This document shows positions 35,144 to 44,660 of a DNA stretch of 64,000 nucleotides, one piece after another. Position 1 is the stretch's first letter; each line of letters starts with the position of its first letter. The notes under the pieces were generated by a model. It did no database searches, was not told the origin of the DNA, and saw only the letters and a list, made by a program, of their open reading frames with translations. The position numbers and the translations under genes are program-made. This DNA is from Buttiauxella izardii (GTDB lineage Bacteria; Pseudomonadota; Gammaproteobacteria; Enterobacterales; Enterobacteriaceae), in NCBI RefSeq assembly GCF_003601925.1, contig NZ_QZWH01000056.1, positions 1 to 64,000 on the forward strand, in the 5' to 3' direction.

Positions 35144-36250
35144 TTATTTCTGACTAATGACAGGATGATTCTCCTGCATGTCTTTGGAGAATTTAAGAAT
35201 ATCGTCAACGGAATTTGGCAAGTAGGCACGCATTAATGCGTTCCAGTTCTTCGTAGTCTGGAAATTGTTAATCGCCTTGTCGCCACAGTTGAAATGAAGC
35301 GTGTAGCTGCCATCTTTATTCGCTTTGGCATGATGTGAATTAATCACAAATGGGTCAGATTTAACCCAGCCTTCAGCATTGTAAACCGTCAAGGACCAGT
35401 AACCATTTTTGTCATACTGAACGGGAAGAGGACGTATGGTGGTCGAGCTACATTGTGCATTCTTCGCGCCTTCATCAGACGGAGCCACTACCCAGTAAAA
35501 AGCGTGTTTTGCAGGTAGCCCACCCCAACCGCCAATATTCACTAACTGGTATTGTGGCGTGATAATTTTATCCCCTTTAGAGACAAAACCTTTATAAATC
35601 ACCGCTTCTTTCGGGCCACGGCGAACAATTTCAGCACGCAGTTTGTTGAAGGAATCAACATCGTATTTCACGTCACTTTTATAGGGTTCAGGCGTGCCAC
35701 CAAAACTCACTTTCACCATATCCTGCCGCTTATTCAGTTCTGCTATTCCTTTTTCGTCCAGACTCCTGGGCTGAGTGCGCATGAAGAGATAAACAAAACG
35801 ACCGTGTGTTAAGTCCGACTGTTTAACGGTGACGGTTTGCCCCGGATAAACCACGGCGATAGTGAAATGATCTTCATCGAAAATATGTACGCTCTGATAA
35901 AGATCATAAGCAGGAACAGAAACCGTTAATCCTTCTTTAGTATCGAAAACTCCGTACGAATAAATCAGATCGAAATTTGAGCGGATAACCGTCTGATTTT
36001 TTAGATCAATACCCTTACGTTCATGGCGGAATTTATTTCCCCCTGACGTTAATGTCTCTGCGGCGAAATATTTGGCTGTTTCGGCTCGGATAAGATTATC
36101 CATAGTGACCTTGACACCGTTGGTCGCGGCGAACGAAGGGTTCTGGGCCGTGACTTGTCCGTCAGCCTGTACACCAGTATCGACGGCAAGTACTGCAGAA
36201 CTGGTTAGCATGGCGACTGCGATTGCTAAAGCGCGTAATGTTGTTTTCAT
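35144..36250 (-). CDS. DUF1254/DUF1214 periplasmic protein B
   Basis: A 368-residue exported protein with a signal peptide (AMLTSSAVLAVD). It has the same two-domain plan as protein A, but more divergent: GNKFRHERKGIDLKNQTVIR and FDLIYSYGVFDTKEG in DUF1254, NGYWSLTVYNAEGWVKSDPF in DUF1214. Second gene of the operon. The three copies differ enough to suggest separate roles or substrates. Confidence 0.83.
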   Translation of the reverse strand: MKTTLRALAIAVAMLTSSAVLAVDTGVQADGQVTAQNPSFAATNGVKVTMDNLIRAETAKYFAAETLTSGGNKFRHERKGIDLKNQTVIRSNFDLIYSYGVFDTKEGLTVSVPAYDLYQSVHIFDEDHFTIAVVYPGQTVTVKQSDLTHGRFVYLFMRTQPRSLDEKGIAELNKRQDMVKVSFGGTPEPYKSDVKYDVDSFNKLRAEIVRRGPKEAVIYKGFVSKGDKIITPQYQLVNIGGWGGLPAKHAFYWVVAPSDEGAKNAQCSSTTIRPLPVQYDKNGYWSLTVYNAEGWVKSDPFVINSHHAKANKDGSYTLHFNCGDKAINNFQTTKNWNALMRAYLPNSVDDILKFSKDMQENHPVISQK

Positions 36251-36309
36251 AGGTATCTTCTACAGGGTACGGGGAAGACTGAATGCTCAGTCTTCCTCCT
36301 GGGAATGAA

Positions 36310-37392
36310 TTACTTCACCGGCTTTGGTTCAGGAAGTTTATATTTATTGTCCTGAATATCCTGGGTTGGGAAATAAACACGTAAAGCCAGTGTCCAGTTA
36401 TCCGTTGGCGCAATAAGCAAATTTTGCGCGTCTTTTCCGCAGGTTTGCTCAGTACCATAATACATGGTGAACGTTTTTCCGCCCGAGTCGAGTTTCAGTT
36501 CTTTGTTAGAAAGACTGGACCCTTTTTCGTTATGCAGGTAAAGGTCATCACCGTAAATCGTCAGGGAATAAAAACCGAGATCGGGTTTTGCCATTCCCGG
36601 AACCTGATAGGTCGCGGTATAGCAGGTATTTTTATCCACCTTATAGGTATTAAATGAGTACCAGGCATCTTTGTCAGGCAGTAATCCCGTGGCCACTGCC
36701 GCACCGATATTCACATCCTCTTGCGGATAATCACCACGTGGGCCGGACGTTTTACTGACGCCACGTTTATCTGCGAGCTGGCGATAATGGGCCTGAAGTT
36801 TTTTCAGCTCATCTGTGTTCCAGTCAATCATCTTGAACGCTTTTGGCGTGTAGCCGTCCGGGAAGGTGACCTTATATTCATCCTGGATGACATGTGCTTT
36901 CTGGATGTCAGCCGGATCGTTTGGATTCACCTGAGTTCGAATATTCAGAACCAGGAAATGAGTCGCTTTGTCAGGGTCAATTTTGTAATCGCCTGCGCCG
37001 TAATACACATGTTCAGTGGTGTGATCATGATCCATGACGTGCAGAGAAATATACCGACCATCCCCTTCAGGAACGTGAACTGTCGCACCGTGAGAAGCAT
37101 CAATAATGGCAAAAGAATAGAGAGTATCGCGGTTCATTAATACCGCAGGCTGCTTATCAATCTCCATCGGCATACGGTGGTGATAAAACGTATTCGTTGC
37201 ACCATGTTTCACTTCTTCGTTCATCGCCACGTCGAGTTCGGCAAAGGCATAGTTTTCAGGGGTGACACTGACATCCTTTTTCCCGACAAGCGTCGTTTCG
37301 AGTTCGCGGACCTTATCAAGACTGATAGCGTCCGCAGCCCATGCATTACTGACACACAAAGCCAGCATACTCAGGCAAAGTACCTTTTTCAT
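36310..37392 (-). CDS. DUF1254/DUF1214 periplasmic protein C
   Basis: A 360-residue exported protein, first gene of the leftward operon, with a signal peptide ending NAWA. It is closest to protein A: SVTPENYAFAELDVAM, MNRDTLYSFAIIDASHGATV and LGFYSLTIYGDDLYLHNEKGSSL. A GGAGG ribosome binding site precedes the ATG. Divergent from the FadL-like gene, with about 300 bp between them. Confidence 0.85.
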   Translation of the reverse strand: MKKVLCLSMLALCVSNAWAADAISLDKVRELETTLVGKKDVSVTPENYAFAELDVAMNEEVKHGATNTFYHHRMPMEIDKQPAVLMNRDTLYSFAIIDASHGATVHVPEGDGRYISLHVMDHDHTTEHVYYGAGDYKIDPDKATHFLVLNIRTQVNPNDPADIQKAHVIQDEYKVTFPDGYTPKAFKMIDWNTDELKKLQAHYRQLADKRGVSKTSGPRGDYPQEDVNIGAAVATGLLPDKDAWYSFNTYKVDKNTCYTATYQVPGMAKPDLGFYSLTIYGDDLYLHNEKGSSLSNKELKLDSGGKTFTMYYGTEQTCGKDAQNLLIAPTDNWTLALRVYFPTQDIQDNKYKLPEPKPVK

Positions 37393-37697
37393 AAAATTGC
37401 AACCTCCGGGGCTGAGAATGTTATTGAAAATAGTAGTTTAGATTTGAGATTTTACATTTGATATTTCCGCAAAGAGTGAAATAACACGTTAAAGCTGGAT
37501 GTAAATATGCGGTTTGCCTGGCGATGAATGCCTCTTCGCTAACGCGCTGGAAACAGGGCTAGTGGTTATTTAATCGCTTCAGCTATGTAATCGATATTGC
37601 AGGGCTGAACATCGTAACAGTGGATATTTGAATGGCGTAATCTACGCTGTTATTAGCATTAACTATTTGAATAATGACAATAATAATCAGGTGAAAA
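37393..37697. promoter_or_regulatory. Divergent promoter region, DUF1254 operon and fadL-type gene
   Basis: These 305 AT-rich bases hold the promoters of both transcripts. I see no coding sequence and no palindrome matching the TetR operators, so this set is probably regulated separately from the redox cluster. Confidence 0.5.
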
Positions 37698-38885
37698 ATG
37701 AAAAAACCGATGTTGATTTGTCTCGGTCTGTTTTTCTCGCAGACAATTCATGCGAGCGCGCTCTATTTTTACGAGATTGGTACCGAAGATACGGCTCTTG
37801 CGGGAGCGGGGCAGGCCGCGCGTGCTCAGGACGCTTCCACTATAGTGACCAACCCTGCAGGGATGACACGGCTACCGGAGCATATGTTTACCGGCGGATT
37901 GCAGGCAATGAATGGTGATGTCTCTTACTCACTTGAGGATGAGACTGGCCGTAAAAGCCCGGGCAATATCATGCAGTTATTTCCTAACGCCAGCGCGTTC
38001 TATACCCAAAAGATTAATGACGATCTCTACGCGGGGATTGGGCTCTACGGTAACTATGGGCTAAGCATTGATTTTGGTAACTGGCAGGGGGAGCGCCTGA
38101 TCAAGAAAAGCACTATGGTTGCCATGACGCTGAGCCCCTCGGTAGCCTATAAACTCAATGACAGGCTCTCCGTGGGCGGATCTGTCAACGCTAACTACGG
38201 TTTCCTTTCGCTAACACGTAACGTCGGGGAAAACGATGAAAAACAGCAAGATCACGACTGGGCAATGAGTTATCGTCTCGGCCTGCTGATGGAGCTGACC
38301 GATCAAACCCGCGCAGGTATCACCTGGACCAGTCAAACCAAATACAATTTTGATATTGACGGTAAAGTCCGGCTCCCGAACTTGCCCAATGTAGAGTATG
38401 ACCTGCCCATTTCTGCGCAGGTGAGGGCACCACAGCAAATTATGCTGAGTCTGGTACATGACATAAATAAACAGTGGTCTGTGATGGGGGATCTTGGCTG
38501 GCAGGACTGGAGCCAGTTCGGTGCGCCGCAGATAACTGTATCAAGCCGGGATCTCGATAAAAACAGCCGCCTGAAAGACTCCTGGCACACGGCTCTGGGT
38601 GCGCAGTTTCGCCCGACGGAGCAGTGGCGTTTAAACGCAGGCGTTGCGTTTGACAGTACGGTTTACGATTCACAGAGTGACGTCGCACTCACGTTACCCA
38701 CCGGTGACGAGTGGCGTTTCGCTACTGGTGCGCAATACCAAATCACTCAGCAAAGTAACATTGGGGTTGCCGCGTCATATCTGCATATGCAGTCCTCGCA
38801 CGTACAATCTCCTGCACTTTACAAAGGTAGTTATGATGATCCTTACTTTTGGTTCGTCAACGTAAACTACAGTTATCAGTTCTAA
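37698..38885 (+). CDS. FadL/TodX-family outer-membrane channel
   Basis: A 395-residue FadL-like barrel for hydrophobic compounds. A signal peptide (to about residue 20) is followed by the N-terminal hatch with AGAGQAARAQDASTIVTNPAGMTRL, the family's NPA signature, and ends with a typical aromatic strand VNVNYSYQF. It is shorter than E. coli FadL (about 420 mature residues) but complete. Together with the divergent DUF1254 operon it suggests uptake of a hydrophobic substrate. Confidence 0.88.
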   Translation: MKKPMLICLGLFFSQTIHASALYFYEIGTEDTALAGAGQAARAQDASTIVTNPAGMTRLPEHMFTGGLQAMNGDVSYSLEDETGRKSPGNIMQLFPNASAFYTQKINDDLYAGIGLYGNYGLSIDFGNWQGERLIKKSTMVAMTLSPSVAYKLNDRLSVGGSVNANYGFLSLTRNVGENDEKQQDHDWAMSYRLGLLMELTDQTRAGITWTSQTKYNFDIDGKVRLPNLPNVEYDLPISAQVRAPQQIMLSLVHDINKQWSVMGDLGWQDWSQFGAPQITVSSRDLDKNSRLKDSWHTALGAQFRPTEQWRLNAGVAFDSTVYDSQSDVALTLPTGDEWRFATGAQYQITQQSNIGVAASYLHMQSSHVQSPALYKGSYDDPYFWFVNVNYSYQF

Positions 38886-39180
38886 TACGTGCTGATGCAT
38901 TAAGCCTGAATATGCACACTTCTCTAGTTGTAATACGGCAAGTCGTTTGCCGAGCGTTGACGCTCTCACCGTTATTAGTTATGAGTTCTTTATTATTGCC
39001 TGATGATTATGGGCTTCTTGATAGCGGCTAAGTCCGCTTCACGCTCTTAGCAGAAGTTATTCCCCTAGTCTTGTCCGTCTAGTGCCAGAAGCGGAAGTTG
39101 CTTACATCGTGCGATGTTAGTTTAATGGGAGCAGGTCAATTGAATGATCTCTTCAATGAATTAGATTAAAGGCTTGCAGA

Positions 39181-40689
39181 ATGAACGATATCAGCAAAAA
39201 AGCTTCGAGCAAGAAAAGAACCAAGAAAGCCAAACAGAAGTTGCTTACCCCTGAACAAAAAGCATTGCAAGCAGAGCAAGCAGCAAAAAAAGAGCAACTA
39301 AGAGAAATTAGATACGCTATCGCTGTCCATGCTATTAACCTTTTTCAGCAATATACAGCACTCCGTAAAAAAGGATTAGATAGTCCCACTGCTACTTTGC
39401 AAGCTCATGCTGATTATGAAAAAGTACACGGGCATAAATTCCCTAATTCCATGTGGACAAAAATCAAAACTAAAGCAGGGATTCAGATCTATGATCGTGA
39501 AAGGCAAGATACCCGTAAATCGCTTAATCTTGCTAAGATCCCTACCCGCTTAGAGGCTAAACGTAGTGTACTTACACAAAATCAGAAGAAAGTACATAAC
39601 CAGAATGCAAGTACATTACGTTTAATCGGTGGCAAGAAGCTACCTGTAACATCTATGGGGCTTGTTGTATGTCCTGTCTGCGAGATTCATGTAAAAGATG
39701 ATGCTATAGAGTGGCATCTACGACACAATCACGTAGGCCATGTAGATAACCCACTTACTAAGCCTGTAGTAGCTCCTGTTGATACTGTCGAAGATACAGA
39801 TAGCAGAGTTAATAGAACCACTGGTGAAAGATATATTTCATTTTGGGCTGATAAACCAGAAGATACTAAACGTTATTTATTACAAGTTTATCCTAATGCA
39901 ATCCGTGTAACTCTTCCCTTCATGGGGTTAAAGCTAAATAGCAAATGTATTACTAAATGGTTTGATACTTTAGAAGAAGCTGTAGAAATACGTGATCTAT
40001 TAATTGGTGATAAAACACTTTCGATTGAATCCCCTACTATTAATGTGAAAATTGATAAGGAAGATAAACGCTATTTCAATAAACAAGTTTATCAAACTGC
40101 ATTACTAACAATGACACAATCAGAAGCCTGGAAACTCGCCACTGATGAAGAAGCTAGTATGATCTTTTTAAGCGATCGATACATAAGCCCATTAACACCA
40201 CCGGAACCTAATATTGAAACATCTCTTGTCATGGATGGAGGTGCTATAGCTATTAATGAAGAGCTAACTAAGCCTTTAGAAGCCGCAAATGATACCTGTG
40301 CTACAGGGCGTACAGTTGAAGTTACGCACAAAGCCCGTCATGCTGGAGATCAAGCTGATTTCAAACGCCGTGTTTGGGATAACTTCAATGGTAGATGTGC
40401 TATCACTGGCTATTCACTGCCAGAAGGGATCTTAGAAGCTGCACATATTGAAGCAATAACAGAAGTGGCGAACAACAACACTTCTAACGGCCTATTACTT
40501 GAAGTAAGTCTACACCGAATGTTTGATAAAGGATTGATGGGGATTAACCCAGATGATTTAACGGTTCATTTTGCTATTGATTGTATCCACAAAACTATGT
40601 TTGAGGGTAAAACCTTGCAACCGCATCGTGTAGGTCTTGATGCTGATAAGTTGACGGCAAAATGGAAAGAGTTCAATGATAAGAGTTAA
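39181..40689 (+). CDS. Zinc-finger/AP2-like/HNH endonuclease-like protein
   Basis: A 502-residue multidomain protein. A very lysine-rich N-terminus (residues 1-45) is followed by a C2H2-type finger near residue 163 (VCPVCEIHVKDDAIEWHLRHNHV), an AP2-like DNA-binding stretch (RYLLQVYPN to LEEAVEIRDLLIG) and, at about residues 395-470, an HNH nuclease (DNFNGRCAITGYSLPEGI, AAHIEAITE, NGLLLEVSLHRMFDKG). No partner methylase or ATPase is adjacent. It could be a homing-type, antiphage or stand-alone modification-dependent nuclease. Its A/T-rich codon use differs from the envelope genes to the left. Confidence 0.75.
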   Translation: MNDISKKASSKKRTKKAKQKLLTPEQKALQAEQAAKKEQLREIRYAIAVHAINLFQQYTALRKKGLDSPTATLQAHADYEKVHGHKFPNSMWTKIKTKAGIQIYDRERQDTRKSLNLAKIPTRLEAKRSVLTQNQKKVHNQNASTLRLIGGKKLPVTSMGLVVCPVCEIHVKDDAIEWHLRHNHVGHVDNPLTKPVVAPVDTVEDTDSRVNRTTGERYISFWADKPEDTKRYLLQVYPNAIRVTLPFMGLKLNSKCITKWFDTLEEAVEIRDLLIGDKTLSIESPTINVKIDKEDKRYFNKQVYQTALLTMTQSEAWKLATDEEASMIFLSDRYISPLTPPEPNIETSLVMDGGAIAINEELTKPLEAANDTCATGRTVEVTHKARHAGDQADFKRRVWDNFNGRCAITGYSLPEGILEAAHIEAITEVANNNTSNGLLLEVSLHRMFDKGLMGINPDDLTVHFAIDCIHKTMFEGKTLQPHRVGLDADKLTAKWKEFNDKS

Positions 40690-41200
40690 CATGACTTGTC
40701 CGAGTATGCTTGAAGTAAAGCGGATAGCTAAATTTGGCCACTTTAACTGTATTAGTCGCGACTTGATCTGACTCACGGCCTTGAAAGGTTGAGTGTTACT
40801 GGTTTTGATATGGGTGTCGAAGCCTTATACAAAATGTAAGTATCCCGGCAATACGAACCATTCACTTTTACAGATATGCCAATGTCCGCTCTTCGCTCTC
40901 AGCAGACTTTATAACCAGAAGCGGATACATTTACCTGAAGATAGAAACTAACCACTGCGTTCGTCGTTCGGAACTGCCAGGGCTATCGGTGGATATTAAG
41001 CGACAAAAAAAGAAAACCCCGACTGCCGGAGGTAATCAGGGTTATTAATGTCATCAGTGCGGAACCCGCCACCAGTAAAATATGAATGTATTGGTTGAAT
41101 TTCATATTTTCCGTATTGAAAGTTAGCGTATTTTCTTTTTCTTACTCAGTCGTCGTTAACGACGAAACTGGCTCAGACATCACGCGATTCTTAAATGCAA
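40690..41200. other. Intergenic region with short repeats
   Basis: No gene is evident in about 510 bases. GTCCGCT...AGCAGAC near 40882-40905 can fold into a hairpin, and with the downstream CCAGAAGCGGA it resembles the segment at 39030-39105 before the HNH gene. The two flank the HNH gene in the same order, which might mark how that gene came in. Confidence 0.45.
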
Positions 41201-41232
41201 AAAGCCCCTGTTGCGTGAGCAACAGGGGCTTT
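41201..41232 (-). terminator. Terminator hairpin, copy 2
   Basis: A 14-bp stem AAAGCCCCTGTTGC with GTGA loop, running into TTTTT on the minus strand. It is the same hairpin, with one change, as at 17817-17848, including the next TGCATT. It closes the 45.5-41.2 kb operon. Confidence 0.85.
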
Positions 41233-41256
41233 GTTTATTTTGTGTCGATAACGGTA

Positions 41257-41664
41257 TCAGTATCCGGTTTTAACTTTGTTCATCAGCAACGTTTTGCTGC
41301 CCCGGACAATCTTCACATACAGGCCGTTATCCTTCACGCCACGCACGAATCCGGCCTTCACATCACCCTGACAGTCACCGCCATCATAGGGCACATTAAT
41401 ACCGGTCTGATGTACCAGGTCGATAACACCAAAATTATTATCAGCACAGGCAGTGCCCGGCCAGTCCTGAATCAGGGCAAATTTATGGTCGTCACTGACG
41501 GCGGTCAGCGAGCAGACTGAGCTGTTGATATCGTCACCCTGGCACCAGTATGGCTCGCCCGGATTGTCTTTATCCATCAGGTGTTCGGGTAACTGTGCTG
41601 CGCTGGCGGCGAAAGCGGTAAGAGACAACACAATGGCGGATAATGAAATAATCATCTTGAACAT
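41257..41664 (-). CDS. Exported protein of unknown function, CP4 module
   Basis: A 135-residue protein with a signal peptide (about residues 1-22, ASAA) and four cysteines in the mature part (WCQGDD, SVCSL, TACADN, GDCQGD), likely two disulfides in the periplasm. I do not recognise it beyond its position: small exported proteins follow YfjR in CP4-57 as well. Last gene before the terminator. Confidence 0.65.
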   Translation of the reverse strand: MFKMIISLSAIVLSLTAFAASAAQLPEHLMDKDNPGEPYWCQGDDINSSVCSLTAVSDDHKFALIQDWPGTACADNNFGVIDLVHQTGINVPYDGGDCQGDVKAGFVRGVKDNGLYVKIVRGSKTLLMNKVKTGY

Positions 41665-41732
41665 GGTTTAATCCCTGAATCATCATTGGCGCATGGTTGC
41701 GGCAGATTTTGTTGGTGCCAGTCATGGCATGA

Positions 41733-42170
41733 TTAAAAGCGTTTATAGCGGAACAGTTCTTTACCCTGGTACAGCACAACAAGGTCGTCGTAATCCGGCT
41801 TTTTATGGTTAGGCATAAAGGTGGCAATAGTTCCGGGACGACACAGGTCTTTTACGGTGACACCGAATTTCTGGTCCGGGGTGATGGTGAAGCCTTTCGA
41901 CGCCTCATCGCGCATGATAGTTATCCAGCCCCACAGGCCACCCTCACAGTCTTTCCGCGGCGCGGAACGCACGGTCACCATTCCTCCTTTACGGTCAGCA
42001 AACATGGCTTCACATTTTCCTGTGACCTGACGGTGCGCATCGCACCAGAAAATATTGCCGCTGTTGTTATTCACCGCAGCGGGTAATACACGGTTATAGG
42101 GTGTAGCCTGCACCGTGGCACAGGTCAGGAGACTGCCGGTTATCAGTAGAGTTCGGAACAGTTGTTTCAT
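41733..42170 (-). CDS. Exported protein of unknown function, CP4 module
   Basis: A 145-residue protein with a signal peptide ending VQA and four mature cysteines (FWCDAHR, GKCEAM, KDCEGG, DLCRPG). AAGGAAATTATC precedes the ATG; the frame is open 52 codons further, overlapping the gene upstream. The size, exported state and cysteine number parallel the next gene, so the two may be distant relatives. Function unknown. Confidence 0.65.
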   Translation of the reverse strand: MKQLFRTLLITGSLLTCATVQATPYNRVLPAAVNNNSGNIFWCDAHRQVTGKCEAMFADRKGGMVTVRSAPRKDCEGGLWGWITIMRDEASKGFTITPDQKFGVTVKDLCRPGTIATFMPNHKKPDYDDLVVLYQGKELFRYKRF

Positions 42171-42220
42171 GATAATTTCCTTAAAAGAGAAGCCGCCGGT
42201 TGAAGGCTGGTGGGAATATG

Positions 42221-42757
42221 TCACGCCACCAGCGTAAGGAGCAGCATGACAAGCCAGACCCAGAAATAAGCCGGTTTCTGCCCCAATGATTTTGCCCGTC
42301 GCCACAGATAGAACGGCACCAGCCACGCCATTTTTCCGAAGGCTGCCGTATCCACTCCGGCTTTACGCAGGCGTCTTTCATCCAGGTAGCTCAGGGCGAT
42401 ATTGAGCAGTAATGTAATAAACCAGTACTGCCCACCCGATACGGCTTCATAGGCCTCCTCAAAATCCATACCGTTCAATCCCGCCGTCCACAGTTCAAGC
42501 GCGTAGCCAATGAATGGGGCAAAAGCCAGTGTCCAGACAACACCACCTGGAATGCGGTGCCCCGGCAGTGCCGGTGGTGTGATGCACTGCGCCAGCGCGG
42601 CCGTCAGCGGGGTGGTAGATAAGGGCTGCCAGTCTGTCATCCCTGGCTTCCATACCAGTGTGGAGGCGGTAAGCTCACCGCGTTTAACACGCTCCGTCAT
42701 TTCTTCTTCGGTGACACCGTCGTGACGGATACCATTTTTCTCATAATGCCAGTTCAT
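42221..42757 (-). CDS. GYF_2/DUF4339-domain membrane protein
   Basis: A 178-residue protein. The first 55 residues are a GYF_2 (DUF4339) domain (MNWHYEKNGIRHDGVTEEEM; LVWKPGMTDWQPL), a small fold that binds proline-rich segments. Three hydrophobic helices follow. AAGGAGAATC gives a strong start. It lies between yfjR and the exported proteins in one leftward operon. Role unknown. Confidence 0.75.
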   Translation of the reverse strand: MNWHYEKNGIRHDGVTEEEMTERVKRGELTASTLVWKPGMTDWQPLSTTPLTAALAQCITPPALPGHRIPGGVVWTLAFAPFIGYALELWTAGLNGMDFEEAYEAVSGGQYWFITLLLNIALSYLDERRLRKAGVDTAAFGKMAWLVPFYLWRRAKSLGQKPAYFWVWLVMLLLTLVA

Positions 42758-42800
42758 GATTCTCCTTATCTCTGAAATACCGGCAAAGGCCGGAGGTTGA

Positions 42801-43511
42801 TTAAGCAGCACTGCCCGCTGAACTTCTGTCAGGAGAGGTCAGTAATAGGGCTTCGCGAATGAAACTAAAGTGAGGAAGTGCGTGGATGAAAGCAGGCTGA
42901 CTGGTCAACTGGCTGATGGTTTTTCTGGGTGTAAAAGTGGTGTTCAGCACAGTGACGCCGTGAATGTCCGTCAGCGGATGGACCGTGATATGCCCCCGAA
43001 ACTCACCGGCCAGATACCAGCAGCCTGACTGCGAAATCAGCCGGTACGGAGCCAGGCTCTCGCAGCGTTGCCCCTCGGCCAGCAGCGTCACCCGCTTGCG
43101 GGAGGTAATGGCGGTTACCAGTCGGTAAAACACCAGTGAGCCGGAAGGACTCACCCCGTGTGGCAGTTGCCATACCAGACAGGGTGCATCATCCGACGCC
43201 AGCAGGGCACTGACCAGTCTGCGGTCAAAGCCCGGAAAGACATCAGCGAGACCGGTGCGGTGAGCAAAAGTCAGCACATCCAGTTCACCCTGCGCACTGT
43301 TACCTCCGGTACGCAGGCGACAGAGACCCTGACGGTACTCCAGGTCCAGGTACATGAGCCTTTCACGAAAATCCCGCCGCAGGGTGCGAACCGAGACCCC
43401 GAACTCGACGGCAAGCTTCGTCACGCTCAGGGTTTCGCCAGCGACCAGGCGACCAATGATGAGTGACAGTCTGACCGCCAGCCGGTCATGGCGACGTTCT
43501 GCCTGTGTCAT
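42801..43511 (-). CDS. yfjR: YfjR-like DeoR/WYL transcription regulator
   Basis: A 236-residue regulator like YfjR of CP4-57. The N-terminal winged helix is [21 protein letters not shown]; the C-terminal part (residues 125-205) is a WYL-type ligand domain ([18 protein letters not shown]). WYL regulators of mobile elements often control defence cargo. It is placed after YfjQ and before the envelope genes, as in CP4-57. Confidence 0.87.
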   Translation of the reverse strand: MTQAERRHDRLAVRLSLIIGRLVAGETLSVTKLAVEFGVSVRTLRRDFRERLMYLDLEYRQGLCRLRTGGNSAQGELDVLTFAHRTGLADVFPGFDRRLVSALLASDDAPCLVWQLPHGVSPSGSLVFYRLVTAITSRKRVTLLAEGQRCESLAPYRLISQSGCWYLAGEFRGHITVHPLTDIHGVTVLNTTFTPRKTISQLTSQPAFIHALPHFSFIREALLLTSPDRSSAGSAA

Positions 43512-43754
43512 GGAACATTCTCCGTGAAGGATTAACTGACTGAAATTAATGTGATTACTTTACAGAGGGGGGTGGACAGGGAATGGACACTGCGGGAACT
43601 ATTTTTTGCATCTGCCTCATACGAGAGCAGGCGCGCCCCTCAGCGGTGTCAGGTCGTTCTATAAACAATCCTTGAGAGGGAAAACGGACAGGTGGTGTCC
43701 ATAGTTAACGAGGTGGTAACAATACCAGTGCTGCAGACAGTCGAATTCTCCCCG

Positions 43755-44573
43755 TTACAACTGCTCCAGCAGGGTTTCCGCCATCACCCACAGAGCTCTA
43801 TTAAGCTTCACATCACCATCTATGCCGCGTACAGCGCGGGTATGGGTTCGTCCACCTTTTGCACTACGACCACTTAGCCCTCCCTTAATAAGGTTCTCCT
43901 GAATGCGCTGATAGGTGGTCCACAGGTCATCGCTGTAATCTTCATAACGTCGTGGTGTCAGGACTTGTGCCGGGGTCACTGGCTGGTGGTCTTCGCCAAA
44001 CCGATAAGTAATCGCCGCTTTCGCCAGTGCCTGTCGGGTTGGTGGTGGAAGCATCAGCGACTGCATGGCATCACGCTTTTCCTCCACCCGGTCAAAAATC
44101 CCCAGTACTTCATACGCCCCTTCTATCACCTGACTCACCACGTCTCCTTTATGCGGAACACGTACCTCGCCAAAGGTCTCACCGCAAATCAGCCCGTTCT
44201 GGCAAACCTGGCGAAACAGCCCCGGCAACATCTGGTACGAACTGGAGCCATCGTGCGAATTGAGCAGAATGATTTCTGGCACCTGCTTGCCAGTAATCTG
44301 GCCCTCACGGCGCAGGCGCAGCATGTGTTTGGTATGTTCACGACGCTCTGGGTCGCGTACCCGGGTCTGACAGGCAAAGAATGGCTGAAAGCCTTCGCGT
44401 TGCAGGCTCTTGAGCAGAGTAATAGTCGGAATGTAGGTGTATCGCTCACTGCGTGAAGCGTGTTTGTATTCGCTGAAGACACTGGGTACCGTGCGAAACA
44501 GCTCTTCATGAGTTAACGGGCGGTCACGACGGATAATATTTGCTGCGCCAAAGCGCGAAGCCAGACGGGTCAT
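43755..44573 (-). CDS. yfjQ: YfjQ-like DUF932 protein
   Basis: A 272-residue protein of DUF932, equal in length to YfjQ (273). MTRLASRFGAANIIRRDRPLTHEELFRTVPSVF, PEIILLNSHDGSSSYQM and FRQVCQNGLICGETFGEVRVPHKG are family marks. DUF932 proteins are common on mobile elements and plasmids; function is uncertain. Start ATG chosen by comparison with YfjQ; 24 upstream codons are open. A GC-rich hairpin (44609-44634) separates it from the GTPase gene. Confidence 0.87.
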   Translation of the reverse strand: MTRLASRFGAANIIRRDRPLTHEELFRTVPSVFSEYKHASRSERYTYIPTITLLKSLQREGFQPFFACQTRVRDPERREHTKHMLRLRREGQITGKQVPEIILLNSHDGSSSYQMLPGLFRQVCQNGLICGETFGEVRVPHKGDVVSQVIEGAYEVLGIFDRVEEKRDAMQSLMLPPPTRQALAKAAITYRFGEDHQPVTPAQVLTPRRYEDYSDDLWTTYQRIQENLIKGGLSGRSAKGGRTHTRAVRGIDGDVKLNRALWVMAETLLEQL

Positions 44574-44660
44574 AAGCAGACTCCTTACGGAAATTAAATA
44601 AAGAAAAGCCCCGTCGCACAGGCGACAGGGCTCAGAGAATGGCAAAGAATTGAAGAAAAT

